A DNA stretch of 64,000 nt from Coraliomargarita sinensis. Its GTDB lineage: Bacteria > Verrucomicrobiota > Verrucomicrobiia > Opitutales > Coraliomargaritaceae. Below, piece after piece: positions 10,332-19,796 of this stretch (the first letter of the stretch is position 1; each line of letters opens with the position of its first letter). Under the pieces are notes generated by a model. It was not told the origin of the DNA, ran no database searches, and saw nothing but the letters and a program-made list of their open reading frames with translations. The stretch is from the NCBI RefSeq assembly GCF_003185655.1, contig NZ_QHJQ01000002.1, forward strand, positions 124,001 through 188,000, in the 5' to 3' direction. The translations under genes were made by a program, and so were the position numbers.

Positions 10332-13300
10332 TTAATATGTAAAGGAGACGGACCATTCCGCATCAATTCCGGCCGGGCTTTCAAGTGTTACTTCAAGCAA
10401 CCCATTTTCTTGAAGGACCAGCCCGGCTTGTACTTCGTCATCCTTCGATTGAATTTCGAGAGGCGTGTATCCGTTCGTGGCCAGGATGATTTTATAAGGC
10501 TCGTCGCTTACCACTTTGCTGATCCCGGTCAAAGTCTTCTCTTCTTCATTCCATTCCACCTTTAGCAGGTCCAGGTAACCTTGCATGATATGTCGATTTG
10601 TAGAGATGATCTGTGGGCGGTGTTGACATGCCCGCACGGATATCATGCGTGCCTCACCGGGCCGTAGTTCTTGCCGAAGGCGCGTCTCACCATTCCGCTT
10701 GCCGATAAAACGCTCATTCCAGAAGTCGTAGAGATAATACTCTTTACCGGCACTTAAGCCCAGCGCCCCTTTGACTTGAGGTCCTGAGATGTCGACAGAA
10801 ATGGACTTGGCATTTGCTTTGTCGGGGTTGAATAAAGTCACCTGGTGCCAATCGGGAGTGACCTCGTAGTCGTAAACCATCGGTATGTCCGAGACGAAGG
10901 CGTCGACCGGTCGGGCACTCTTCGGTGTCTTATGATAAGGAAAAGTTCTGCTCAGATCCCAGAGGTTTTCCTCGGAAAACTGCCCGAAACTGTTGGCGAG
11001 CAGGAGCCTTCCCGAAGTGACGTAGCACATGGTGAGCACGGCCCTCAGATGGTCCCGGTTATCTGCCAACTCAAGGAGGTTCTTTGAGTCGGTGTCCAGA
11101 TTGACCAAGGTCCGGTTTTTATACCAGCGCAGACCGCAGCGTGTCGCGGTCGCACCATCAAAACTATCGGTGTCATTTTCCGTGCGCATGGACGCAACGA
11201 CACCTAGCGAGATGTCGGTTCCGCGCTCCATATTGCGCTCGTGCACATAGCTTTGCGGTCCGAGAATTTTATGGGGCAGCCGGAAGATGGTGCGGTAGGC
11301 TGCTGCGGTGGTCGAGTCGTCGTCCTCCATGCCTCCGGCTCTTGCCCAGCCCGAGGCGGGATAGTCAAACATCAGCCCCTTGATGCCGCCGTTTCTGAGA
11401 TTGTTATAAACATCATGCAAGTGCTCGAGGAAATCCGGATCGGTGAAATCGTAGCCCCAGACGATGCGGCCGTTCCTCGTCCAGGTCTTTTCCCATGTCG
11501 TGAAGATATCGCTGTTTGTGTCGACTGGTTTTCCTTTCCAGGCATAGCGTTTGTTGAAGAGCATGTGTTCGGGGAATTGTTGCACATAGTCTTCCGAGCG
11601 GTAAGCGGTTTGGAAGTAGGTTAGTGGAATGACACCGCGTTCCGTCACAGCGCGACCCCACTTCTCCGTGGTTTCGTAGGGTTCTACGTAGCGACCGTTC
11701 TGGGTGTTGTCGCGGTCGGTGTCCTTGCGTTGCCAGTGTTCGTCGTCCCACCAGCCCTGGTGGTTGTTTGGCATGTAGGAGTCAGGGACCAAGCGGACAG
11801 CAACCCGGCTGTACTTTAGAAAGCCACTGTCCACGATGTCCTGTGCTTCCTCGACCGCGCCGAGGGAGGTGTTGTCCGCCGATTCTTGGCCGGTCATTCC
11901 ACCATAGCGTTTATCCGCGGCATACCAGAGGCAGACGGTTGGAAAATCATACATACTGAGCTCAATTCCCTGAGCCTGGCGTACATGTCGGGCATATTTT
12001 TCGAGGGCGGAGAAGGGGTTGCTCCCTGTTACGTCGATGTAGAAGAGGTCCGGGGCAACGTAACGCTGGCCGGGGTCCACCCGCTTGCCGACGGGATCCG
12101 AGGCAAACAGTTGCCCCTGAAAGCTGAGCCTGGGGCGCGGACTTTTCGCGACCGGTGTCAGCTCCGCCGGCAAAAAAGCAGCGTTCCGCCCGTCGCGTAG
12201 CCAGATTTCGCTCAGATAAACGTCTTGATCCGTCGCTTTATTTGTCACCACCACCCTGAAGCTACCGGCTGCGATGGCTTCGGGGGGAAGCGGTATTTCC
12301 GCTTGTTCCACATCCTCTTTACTCTGGCCATCAAAGCGTGGGAGGGCGCGGTCTTCGATGAGCGGAACTTTTCGTATGGATCCGTTCTGTTCGAATTCCA
12401 CGAAGATCGATTGAACGATGTCCGCATGGTCGCCGTGCCGTAGTCCATGCCACCATGACAAACCGAGAATGTAGGGGCGGCCCTTTTTCAGCTCGCGGGC
12501 TTCAATGACGATTTTTCCTTCGCCCTTGGCGGAGGTGGACATTTCGGAGCAGCGGAACTCGTGGTTTTCCCAACGCCGGCGCTTTTTGCCCTCGATCAAT
12601 TCGATACACTCGCCGCTGCTGTATTTGCTGAGGTGTTCCCTCGGCAAGTCGAGATAACAAAGAAGGCTGTCCTTACCATCCGCACCGGCTCGCAGTTCAG
12701 TCTTTCTTGCTTGCGTGATATAAGCGAACTTTTCGAAGTCGTGGTAGCTCAGCCCGCCCATAGTGAGCTGGTGCCGCTTTGAATCCTGTACGAAAGTCAG
12801 ATAGATATTATTCCTGGATTTTAGAGCGTTGGCACGGGTGAGCGGGGAGTAGAAACGCTCGCCATACTCAAGTGGTTCGCCACCGCTGAATCCGTCGATC
12901 ATGGCGAAATCTTTGGAGAGATCGTAGCCGCTGTAGAGTTCGGCATCAGCCAGCGCGTAAATATCCTTCACGCGAATAATGGACTCGGTGGCATTCTGGA
13001 TTCCCGCTTCAAGGCCGAAAAAATCCTGACTCGCATAAAGGGTGAACGAAAATATCAGCTCGGGTGCGCCCTTCTTTTTAAAGCTGAGATCAAGGGCAAG
13101 TCCTTCGCCCAGGGAGTTGCTTACTTCGCGCCGTGTCCAGTAGGTTTTGATGTTTTCGGAATCCGATGACCATTGATTGACCCGGAGGGATGCGTTGGCG
13201 ATGACCGGTTTGGCCTCTTCCTTTTTGAAGATGTTGTAGCTGCCGCTTGAGAGGTCGAAGTCCAGTCGAACCCGATCGTTTTTCAAACTGACGACATCAC

Positions 13301-13388
13301 CGCTCTGGATGATTTTTGGAACAGCCTCAGCGGGCGTGGATAAGACAATCAACGCCAAACTCAGGTGCAGAGTGGTGAACAACTTCAT
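10332..13388 (-). CDS. Secreted glycoside hydrolase, clan GH-D-like (putative alpha-galactosidase type)
   Basis: A 1018-residue exported protein with a signal peptide (LFTTLHLSLALIVLSTPAEA). The N-terminal half looks like the beta-sandwich that precedes the barrel in GH36-type enzymes. The middle resembles a TIM barrel: YDFPTVCLWYAADK near 490, GRIVWGYDFTDPDF near 645 and GIKGLMFDYPASGW near 670, the last with an Asp at a beta-strand end where clan-D nucleophiles lie. C-terminal beta domains follow. I infer a family related to GH36/GH31 but cannot assign it; an alpha-galactosidase-like specificity is a guess. It starts 17 bases after the GH2 gene ends on the same strand, so it very probably acts on the same glycan. 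Confidence 0.65.
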   Translation of the reverse strand: MKLFTTLHLSLALIVLSTPAEAVPKIIQSGDVVSLKNDRVRLDFDLSSGSYNIFKKEEAKPVIANASLRVNQWSSDSENIKTYWTRREVSNSLGEGLALDLSFKKKGAPELIFSFTLYASQDFFGLEAGIQNATESIIRVKDIYALADAELYSGYDLSKDFAMIDGFSGGEPLEYGERFYSPLTRANALKSRNNIYLTFVQDSKRHQLTMGGLSYHDFEKFAYITQARKTELRAGADGKDSLLCYLDLPREHLSKYSSGECIELIEGKKRRRWENHEFRCSEMSTSAKGEGKIVIEARELKKGRPYILGLSWWHGLRHGDHADIVQSIFVEFEQNGSIRKVPLIEDRALPRFDGQSKEDVEQAEIPLPPEAIAAGSFRVVVTNKATDQDVYLSEIWLRDGRNAAFLPAELTPVAKSPRPRLSFQGQLFASDPVGKRVDPGQRYVAPDLFYIDVTGSNPFSALEKYARHVRQAQGIELSMYDFPTVCLWYAADKRYGGMTGQESADNTSLGAVEEAQDIVDSGFLKYSRVAVRLVPDSYMPNNHQGWWDDEHWQRKDTDRDNTQNGRYVEPYETTEKWGRAVTERGVIPLTYFQTAYRSEDYVQQFPEHMLFNKRYAWKGKPVDTNSDIFTTWEKTWTRNGRIVWGYDFTDPDFLEHLHDVYNNLRNGGIKGLMFDYPASGWARAGGMEDDDSTTAAAYRTIFRLPHKILGPQSYVHERNMERGTDISLGVVASMRTENDTDSFDGATATRCGLRWYKNRTLVNLDTDSKNLLELADNRDHLRAVLTMCYVTSGRLLLANSFGQFSEENLWDLSRTFPYHKTPKSARPVDAFVSDIPMVYDYEVTPDWHQVTLFNPDKANAKSISVDISGPQVKGALGLSAGKEYYLYDFWNERFIGKRNGETRLRQELRPGEARMISVRACQHRPQIISTNRHIMQGYLDLLKVEWNEEEKTLTGISKVVSDEPYKIILATNGYTPLEIQSKDDEVQAGLVLQENGLLEVTLESPAGIDAEWSVSFTY

Positions 13389-13405
13389 TTTTAAAGGGGC
13401 AGAAC

Positions 13406-15997
13406 TTAATCCACCGGGGGGACGCCCTCGTCATAAACGTCGGTTGGACGGGGCGTACTGTTATCGGGAGGAAAGACCGATGCTTCGGTGCCTTCATGGG
13501 TGCGCTTCAAACGCAGTTCCTGCGATTCCCATCCCCGGACGCGGGCGGTGACGATGATCTCGCCGGACTCGCGGTTTTCATTTTTCTTAACGATATCCTC
13601 GCCCGTCGTGGCGGTCAGGATGACGCGGGCCAGGCCGTTAAATGTTTTTACAGTGCGCGATTGAAATGGCTCGTGGTTGAGCGGGTCGCCATTGTGCACG
13701 CCAAGGATGCGAGCGGGGCCCTTAATTTGGATGGAAACCCAGCGATCCGCTTTGGGGTGGAAGTTGCCGGCTTCGTCTTCGACGCGGATCGTGAGGTAAG
13801 CGAGGTCACGCTCGCGTGGATCCAGTTGGGTTTGATCTGTTTCGAAAACAAATTTCGCCGGGGTGCCGGCGGTGCGGATCACGGTTTGGGCGATTTCCTC
13901 GCCGTTCTTACGGGCGACTGCCTTGAGTTCGCCCGGAGCATAAGGGACCAGCCATTCGAGGTGGTAGGGATTCGCTTCGCTGAAACTCCGAACGCCCAAC
14001 GACTGGCCATTGAGAAAAAGTTCCGCCTCGTCGCCTGTGGTGTAAGCATGTACGGGGATGACGGTGCCTTCCTTGCCCGGCCAGTTCCAATGCGGGAGAA
14101 TGTGGATCATCGGTTTGTCGGTCCACTGACTCTGGTAAAAATAGTAAGTGTCTTTGGGGAAATTACAGAGATCGATTATTCCGAAGTTGCCCAGTACCCG
14201 GGGCCATCCGCCGGATTCACCGATATAGTCGAAGCCCGTCCAGCGGAACTCTCCCAGAACGTACGGAAGTGTGCTGGTCAGATGCCAGGAATCCCGGGCG
14301 TTGATGCGCACGCCCGCGTTGTCGTAAGACGATTCATACCAGGCATCGGTTTCCTGGAAGACTTCCTCTTCGGTCAGATTGGGGATCTCGTGTTGTTCTT
14401 CCCGGTAATTGGTGTGCGTGCGATACTCGCCACGCGTCTGCAGGGAGTGGGGCACTTCCGAGGCGTAGATGATCCGGTCTTTGAAGCGTTCGTGATCCTC
14501 TTCATAGAGGAAGCAGGAGCCACCTCCACCATTGTAACCGACGATATCGAGATGTTCGAGGAATCCGGTCTCGTTGGCGGTGTGGATGTGATTGATGCCA
14601 GCGGTGACGGGTCGGGTCGGCTCAAACTCGTGCACCATTTTTACCAGTTTCTGCACGGTCTCGAGTTCGCCGAATTTTTGGGCTTCCGGCACCTCATTGG
14701 CGATGCTCCACATAATCACGCTTGGGTGGTTACGGTCACGCTTCAAGTGGTCGATCAGGTCGCGTTCATGCCACTCGGTGAAATATTCATTATAGCCGTA
14801 GCGCGCCTTGCCCCGGTCATTCGGGCTGGAGACCAGCTGGCCGTCGACGAAGTTCCAGCCGCGTCGCCATTCATCAAAGGTCTCGTTGATCACGAGAAAA
14901 CCCATTTTGTCGGCCATACGCATGAACTCGGGCGAATGTGGGTAGTGGGCGGTGCGTAGGGCGTTGACGCCGATGGCCTTCATCATCTTCAGGCGGCGTT
15001 CCAGAGCCTCGTCCCAGAGGGCGGTCCCCAGAGGACCCAGATCCTGGTGATTACACATGCCGCGCATGACGATCGGTTCACCATTCAGGAACATGCCTTC
15101 TTCGCGGTCGAAGCGCAGGGTGCGCACCCCGAGGGGGCTTTCGTAAATGTCGCGCACTTGGTCTCCGGTTTTCAGTGTTGTGCGTACGGTGTAGAGATTG
15201 GGAGAGTCCGGAGACCAGAGCTTTGGGCGGGGGAATCGGAAACTCTGCTTGGCAATCGCTTCACCTTTGCCGGAGACCTTAATCGTACCAGTGGTTTTGG
15301 CTAGGATTGCTCCCTCTACGGAGAAAACTTCCTGCTGTACGGTGACCTTTTGGTCTTTCGGGAGGTCATTGGTAACGGTGGTGTCTACTGCGACCGTTGC
15401 GAATTGTTCGTTGACCTCAGGCGTCCGTACGTAAGTGCCCCAGTGGTCGACATGAACCGGGTCGGTGTGCGTCAACCAGACGTGGCGGTAGATCCCGGCG
15501 CCGCCATACCAGCGAGCGGAGGGTTGGCGAGAATCGTCGACGCGCACGGCAATCACGTTGCGGCCGCCAAAATTCAAATGTGGCGTGAGTTCGTATTCCA
15601 CCCCGATGTAGCCATAGGGGCGCTTGCCCAGGCGGTGTCCGTTGATCCAGACCTCGCCGTTCATGTAGATGCCATCGAACTCGATGAAAATCCTGCGGCC
15701 TTCAAGGTTTTCCGGGACCTTGAAGGCTTTGCGGTACCAACCGATCCCGGCTGGTAGGTAGCCCCCGGGGGCGCCGGCCGGAGCATTGGGATCGAAGGGG
15801 CCTTCAACACTCCAATCGTGCGGCAAATCAAGCTCCCGCCATTCCGATGCGTCGAAAAGCAATTTTTCCGCGTCAACAGGGTCTCCTTTCACAAATGACC
15901 ACCCCAGGTCGAAGTTCTCCCTGCTACGCGGGGATTCAGCCGCGAAAAGGAAAGATGCCGTGAGACTTAAGAGGGCGAAAATTCGAAGTGTATTCAT
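13406..15997 (-). CDS. Secreted GH2 family beta-galactosidase-type glycoside hydrolase
   Basis: An 863-residue exported exo-glycosidase of family GH2. It has a signal peptide (MNTLRIFALLSLTASFLFA), then the jelly-roll sugar-binding domain (ENFDLGWSFVKGD, LPHDWSVEGPFD, GIGWYRKAF), the Ig-like domain and the TIM barrel. The acid/base Glu lies near residue 435 in SIANEVPE. The likely nucleophile Glu lies near 513 in ASEVPHSLQTRGEY, the pattern of GH2 enzymes that also carry a DUF4982-like Ig domain; GEFRWTGFDYIGE near 583 is typical of the same group. The C-terminus holds Big-like beta domains. I chose the ATG at 15997 rather than one 18 codons earlier because it begins the signal peptide and avoids overlap with the preceding gene. 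Substrates could be galactosides or related residues. Confidence 0.88.
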   Translation of the reverse strand: MNTLRIFALLSLTASFLFAAESPRSRENFDLGWSFVKGDPVDAEKLLFDASEWRELDLPHDWSVEGPFDPNAPAGAPGGYLPAGIGWYRKAFKVPENLEGRRIFIEFDGIYMNGEVWINGHRLGKRPYGYIGVEYELTPHLNFGGRNVIAVRVDDSRQPSARWYGGAGIYRHVWLTHTDPVHVDHWGTYVRTPEVNEQFATVAVDTTVTNDLPKDQKVTVQQEVFSVEGAILAKTTGTIKVSGKGEAIAKQSFRFPRPKLWSPDSPNLYTVRTTLKTGDQVRDIYESPLGVRTLRFDREEGMFLNGEPIVMRGMCNHQDLGPLGTALWDEALERRLKMMKAIGVNALRTAHYPHSPEFMRMADKMGFLVINETFDEWRRGWNFVDGQLVSSPNDRGKARYGYNEYFTEWHERDLIDHLKRDRNHPSVIMWSIANEVPEAQKFGELETVQKLVKMVHEFEPTRPVTAGINHIHTANETGFLEHLDIVGYNGGGGSCFLYEEDHERFKDRIIYASEVPHSLQTRGEYRTHTNYREEQHEIPNLTEEEVFQETDAWYESSYDNAGVRINARDSWHLTSTLPYVLGEFRWTGFDYIGESGGWPRVLGNFGIIDLCNFPKDTYYFYQSQWTDKPMIHILPHWNWPGKEGTVIPVHAYTTGDEAELFLNGQSLGVRSFSEANPYHLEWLVPYAPGELKAVARKNGEEIAQTVIRTAGTPAKFVFETDQTQLDPRERDLAYLTIRVEDEAGNFHPKADRWVSIQIKGPARILGVHNGDPLNHEPFQSRTVKTFNGLARVILTATTGEDIVKKNENRESGEIIVTARVRGWESQELRLKRTHEGTEASVFPPDNSTPRPTDVYDEGVPPVD

Positions 15998-16038
15998 GTC
16001 GTTGCGTGTTTGTTGTGATCTGGAAATAGGTGTAAAAG

Positions 16039-17046
16039 TTAATGAGTGCAACAGGCTGGTTTATCTCTGGTGGGTGTCCATTCGTGAGCCGAATAAAATG
16101 TCCCGATGACTCGGCTGTTACCCGGCTTCATGGTCGGGAAATTTCCACCGGGCTTGCCGTCCGTATCCATCATGTTACAGGTCATAATGAAGCGTTTCAG
16201 CTCGGGGATATAGGCGATATCAGCATCCTGAATACGGTGGTTGTCCCAGTCATCTGTTTCCTCCGATCGAGGCGCGAAGGCGATGCCCAGATAGGCAAAG
16301 GGTTGGTTCAGGTCCTGGCTTTGCCATGCGATGACCTTGTAAGGAACCCCTTTGGATTCGACATCGCCGAAGAGGTAGTAAGTGCCGTCGATTTTTGTAA
16401 TGGTGGCATCGCCCACTCCGTAGTGGTGGCCGCCGTCGGGGTTGGGGTCGACCGCTTTCGGGTTGACCAGCGTCCAGTCACCCAGGCCCGTCGGTGAGGT
16501 GAAATGCGCCAGGCTGGTGCCGTCCGGGCCGTGGGGAAAATTGCCGTACTCACCAAAGATGTGGAACAGCCCGTCCTCGTAAAAAACGCCGATGTCATCA
16601 CATTCTTTAGCGGGAAAACTTCCACTCATTTTCCACTGGCCGTCGGATTCTGCCAGGTCGCCTGTAAAGGTATATACTTTGCCCGCTTCGTAGATATAGT
16701 AGGTGTCGCCGACTTTGACGCCGTCATCGTATTCATAATGGCGGCCAATTCTGTAATTGTCAGAGACCAGTTCCCAGTCAGCACTATCCCAGGAGAAGGA
16801 TTGTGTGCGCCATAGGTGGGCCGCCTGCGGCGTATGGCTTACAATCAGGTAGTAAGGGTAGTCCGCTTCCGGTTCGACAAATAGAATTGAGTCATGGTTA
16901 TTCCCCATTGCAGTGCTGAAAACCGGATTATCCGCCGGTCGTTCCCAATCCAGCCAAGGCGAATCGGGATCAACGCTTTCCGGGAGGCCCAATGCGCTTG
17001 CAGCGATCGAGACCAACGGGAGTAAGGTGAAAGTCGGTATTTTCAT
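16039..17046 (-). CDS. Secreted five-bladed beta-propeller glycosidase (GH43/GH117-like)
   Basis: A 335-residue exported protein with a signal peptide (TFTLLPLVSIAASALG). The body repeats beta-propeller blades with the texture of clan GH-F and related glycosidases: NPVFSTAMGNNHDSILF, DGVKVGDTYYIYEAG, CDDIGVFYEDGLFHIFGEYG, GVGDATITKIDGTYYLFGDV and RIQDADIAYIPELKRF. Acidic residues at the blade starts could form the usual catalytic set, but I cannot assign them securely. GH43 and GH117 are the nearest families by appearance. It is the first gene of the glycosidase cluster, with GH2 and the clan-D-like enzyme downstream on the same strand, so it probably removes a terminal or side-chain sugar from the same polysaccharide. 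The C-terminus ends in Ala-Cys-Cys-Thr-His. Confidence 0.7.
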   Translation of the reverse strand: MKIPTFTLLPLVSIAASALGLPESVDPDSPWLDWERPADNPVFSTAMGNNHDSILFVEPEADYPYYLIVSHTPQAAHLWRTQSFSWDSADWELVSDNYRIGRHYEYDDGVKVGDTYYIYEAGKVYTFTGDLAESDGQWKMSGSFPAKECDDIGVFYEDGLFHIFGEYGNFPHGPDGTSLAHFTSPTGLGDWTLVNPKAVDPNPDGGHHYGVGDATITKIDGTYYLFGDVESKGVPYKVIAWQSQDLNQPFAYLGIAFAPRSEETDDWDNHRIQDADIAYIPELKRFIMTCNMMDTDGKPGGNFPTMKPGNSRVIGTFYSAHEWTPTRDKPACCTH

Positions 17047-17168
17047 CAGATTAAAGCTAGGTCGTCACCCTTTGCCGGGTGGAATAACCAAGTATTAGAA
17101 TTAGGAAGCCTTTCATTTCTCCGCAAGGGTTCACAGCTCTTTGTTGGCCGATAAACGCTCCGGATCGC

Positions 17169-18071
17169 TTAATGCTTGAAATACAGGAGTGTTATGCCGG
17201 CTAGGAGAACGATCAGACAGAGCGCTTTAGGGCGAAAGTTTTTCTCTTTGTAGAGCATCATGCCGCCGACAAAGGAGACAACAACCGCTGCCCGCCTAAC
17301 AGGGGAGATGACGGAGATTAGGGCATCCTGATCGGTAATCGCTGTGAAGTAGATGAAATCGGCGGCCAAGAGTAGGACGCCAATCAGCGGGATACTCCAG
17401 CGCCATTCGAAATGCCCCCTAGGCCAAAAGCCCCTTTGCCAGCCCAAGTAGAACGGCAGCATGACCACGACCAGATAAACCGAAAACCAGGCCTGCAGGG
17501 TGGCCGGTCGGAGTCCGGTGACCTGCAAAAGATATTTATCGTAGAGCGCACTGCAGGCTCCCAGCAGTGTCGCGACGATCATGCAGCCGACCCATTTGTC
17601 CCGATGAAAGCGAATCCCCTCCAGTTTGCCGACCAGTGAGAACGCGTAAAAGGCTGCGAGCACGACGGCGATTCCCAGCCATTGCCAGCCTGCCGGCCGC
17701 TCGTGCATCAGCAGCACTGCAAGTACGATCGTCCAGAGCGGGCTGGTGGCGCGGATGGGGGAGCCGATGCTGAGTGGCAGGTGCTTGAGTGCGAAATATC
17801 CGAAGATCCATGAGGCCCCGACGAGCGTGGATTTTGCCAACAGGAGCAGGTGTTCGGCGGGCTCTAGCGGGATGACGAGGAACTGTGGGGATGGGTACGA
17901 TCCCGGATGCAGGTGTGACCAAAGGATAAAGGGGAGCCAAATCAGTGCGGAAGTGACGACGCCCCAAAAAAGCACTGGGAGCACTGCGTTGTCCCGGACC
18001 GCATGCTTCTTCGCCAGATCGTAGAATCCCAGGAACAGCGCGGAACAAATACTCAGAAATATCCAGGACAT
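17169..18071 (-). CDS. EamA/DMT superfamily transporter
   Basis: A 300-residue integral membrane protein with about ten hydrophobic helices arranged as two tandem EamA repeats (roughly 1-140 and 150-299). The first helix carries LGFYDLAKKHA and the end of repeat one has the conserved LLMHERPAGWQWLGI; the second repeat shows the matching MMLYKEKNFRPKALCLIVLLAGI. The family includes exporters and importers of amino acids, sugars and nucleotide sugars, and substrates cannot be predicted from sequence. It lies alone between the glycosidase cluster and the YfgM-like gene on the same strand. A strong terminator at 18098-18127 separates it from that upstream gene, so it probably has its own promoter. 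Confidence 0.82.
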   Translation of the reverse strand: MSWIFLSICSALFLGFYDLAKKHAVRDNAVLPVLFWGVVTSALIWLPFILWSHLHPGSYPSPQFLVIPLEPAEHLLLLAKSTLVGASWIFGYFALKHLPLSIGSPIRATSPLWTIVLAVLLMHERPAGWQWLGIAVVLAAFYAFSLVGKLEGIRFHRDKWVGCMIVATLLGACSALYDKYLLQVTGLRPATLQAWFSVYLVVVMLPFYLGWQRGFWPRGHFEWRWSIPLIGVLLLAADFIYFTAITDQDALISVISPVRRAAVVVSFVGGMMLYKEKNFRPKALCLIVLLAGITLLYFKH

Positions 18072-18097
18072 CTCTTAATGTGTCAGGCCGTATCAAA

Positions 18098-18127
18098 GAA
18101 AAAAGCACAGGTCATGGACCTGTGCTT
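18098..18127 (-). terminator. Rho-independent terminator after the YfgM-like gene
   Basis: An 11-bp perfect stem (18103-18113 with 18117-18127, sequence AAGCACAGGTC and its complement) closes a 3-base loop. On the minus strand it is followed by a run of T (bases 18104 down to 18099). It lies 21 bases past the stop of the gene at 18149-18832. Confidence 0.9.
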
Positions 18128-18148
18128 TGTAAGATCATGCGGTTTGCA

Positions 18149-18832
18149 TTAACGACGCTGCTGGTAAACCTGCATACGCTGCTGCCATTGTCCGGCAGAC
18201 GTGGCCTTGGCCACCTGATCGGCATAGTTTTCGAAGGCGGTTTCATCTCCCGAGACATCGGCGTCGACCGCGAGGTGGTAGGCCGCTTCAGCCCGGATCG
18301 CTTGGGGGAGTGTGTTATCAGCCGCCACGTCACGGAGTTGGGCGAGGCCGTTTTCCCCATCACCTTCATAGTAGGTGGCGAAGGCGAGTCCGATTTTGGC
18401 ACGTCCAATTAGGATATCGTTTTCCAGAGCCCCCGGGACCATGGCGTAGTATTCGGCTGCGGTGGCGTAATCTTCGGCATTGTACGCATCGTCCGCCACT
18501 TGCAGCGCAGCGAGTCCACCCAAAGCCTTATCACTGTATTCCTTCGCAAAAGCTTCAAGGCTGTCGTTGGCGGACGCTTCGGCGTAGGCCGACTGAATTT
18601 TACTTTCGGCATAGGAAACATACATCTTCATGCCGTTAAAACCGATGATCAGCAGAGCAAGCACGGTGACGCAACCCGTGATGAAGCCCTTGTTTTCCAT
18701 CCAGTAGAGATGGATGCGGTCCTCAAAAGAGACTTCTTCCGTTTCCTCGGTATCGATTAGATTGCGCTCATCTGCCTGCATGTCTTCGGGCAGTGTGTCG
18801 TTGTGAATTTTGTTTTTCTTTGGGCGGTTCAT
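18149..18832 (-). CDS. YfgM-like single-pass membrane TPR protein
   Basis: A 227-residue protein with a charged cytoplasmic N-terminus (about 1-50, rich in Glu/Asp), one membrane segment (TGCVTVLALLIIGF, about 53-70) and a periplasmic helical domain. The helices have TPR character: DKALGGLAALQVADDAYNAE, ATAAEYYAMVP and IRAEAAYHLAVDADV. This architecture matches the YfgM / TPR_21 family, which in E. coli associates with the Sec translocon chaperone PpiD. The homology is by architecture and sequence texture only. A strong terminator follows the gene, and purU lies 57 bases upstream on the same strand. Confidence 0.7.
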   Translation of the reverse strand: MNRPKKNKIHNDTLPEDMQADERNLIDTEETEEVSFEDRIHLYWMENKGFITGCVTVLALLIIGFNGMKMYVSYAESKIQSAYAEASANDSLEAFAKEYSDKALGGLAALQVADDAYNAEDYATAAEYYAMVPGALENDILIGRAKIGLAFATYYEGDGENGLAQLRDVAADNTLPQAIRAEAAYHLAVDADVSGDETAFENYADQVAKATSAGQWQQRMQVYQQRR

Positions 18833-18889
18833 TGGTATGTCGAAAGAGAAGCTGTATGTGCAAGTGGCTAGGTTAAGTCTGTGACTCTC

Positions 18890-19741
18890 TTAGTCGAATA
18901 CGACTGTCTTGTTGTTGTAAATGAGAATTCGGTTGTCGAGGTGTAGCCTGATGGCATGGGCGAATACGGTTTTTTCCAGGTCCCGGCCTTTGCGGATCAG
19001 GTCCTGAATTGCGTTTCGGTGGTTTATACGAGTGACGTCCTGATGGATGATCGGCCCTTCGTCAAGATCGGCGGTTGCGTAGTGGGCCGTGGCACCGATG
19101 AGTTTGACCCCGCGACTGTGGGCCTGGTGGTAGGGCTTGCCGCCGGCAAATGCGGGAAGAAAGGAGTGGTGGATGTTGATAACCGGGCAAGCCACCTCTT
19201 TGAGGAAGTCGTCGGAAAGCACCTGCATGTAACGGGCCATGACGACGAGTTCGCAGCCGTGCTCCCGGATTATCCTCAATTGTTCAGTTTCCGCCGCTGC
19301 CTTTGTCTCTTTCGAAGTGGGCACACAGTAGTAAGGAAGGCCGTAGCTTTCGGTATCCCCCCGCAGAATTTCGTGATTTGAAATGATGCAGCCCAGTTCG
19401 CCGGCCATCTCTCCCGCCCGAAAACGAAGAATGGCGTCATGGAAACAGTGTTCGGTTTTTGAAACGAAGAGGGCGACTTTCGGCCGGTCCGTCGAGAGCG
19501 CGACCTTGACCTCCATCCCGAGTTCTTCGTTGGCAAATTTCTTAAACGCGGCCGCTTCCTCTTCGATCTGGCCGGATGGGGCCCATTCGACACGCTGGAA
19601 AAAGATATTGGCTTCCAGATCCTTATGCTGGTCCGCGTGGTGGATGTTGCTGCCCCGTAAAAAGATCCAACTGGACACCCTCGAGACCAGCCCGGGTTGG
19701 TCGGGGCCGTAGAGAAGTGCAATGATGGTCGGTGCTTTCAC
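18890..19741 (-). CDS. purU: Formyltetrahydrofolate deformylase PurU
   Basis: Hydrolyses 10-formyltetrahydrofolate to tetrahydrofolate and formate, balancing one-carbon pools and feeding PurT-type purine synthesis. The N-terminal ACT domain is clear (GPDQPGLVSRVSSWIF, residues about 12-27), followed by a formyltransferase-type catalytic domain with VVMARYMQVLS, the INIHHSFLPAF segment carrying the catalytic His, and GATAHYATADLDEGPII containing the catalytic Asp region. Length (283) is normal. The start is a GTG at 19741, which places the ACT domain directly at the N-terminus. It lies 55 bases after the last gene of the kinase-ParA operon and may be read from the same transcript. Confidence 0.95.
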   Translation of the reverse strand: MKAPTIIALLYGPDQPGLVSRVSSWIFLRGSNIHHADQHKDLEANIFFQRVEWAPSGQIEEEAAAFKKFANEELGMEVKVALSTDRPKVALFVSKTEHCFHDAILRFRAGEMAGELGCIISNHEILRGDTESYGLPYYCVPTSKETKAAAETEQLRIIREHGCELVVMARYMQVLSDDFLKEVACPVINIHHSFLPAFAGGKPYHQAHSRGVKLIGATAHYATADLDEGPIIHQDVTRINHRNAIQDLIRKGRDLEKTVFAHAIRLHLDNRILIYNNKTVVFD

Positions 19742-19796
19742 GAAATTCCGAAAATGATACGCAAGCCGCGTTCAGCAACTCCTAAACTCTTTTTGA

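Noticed and set aside
13496..14959. Open frame of 487 codons on the plus strand opposite the GH2 gene
   Set aside because: It lies wholly antisense to a complete GH2 enzyme with signal peptide and catalytic residues. Its sequence is Gly/Val/Asp-rich without motifs, as expected from the codon bias of the real gene.
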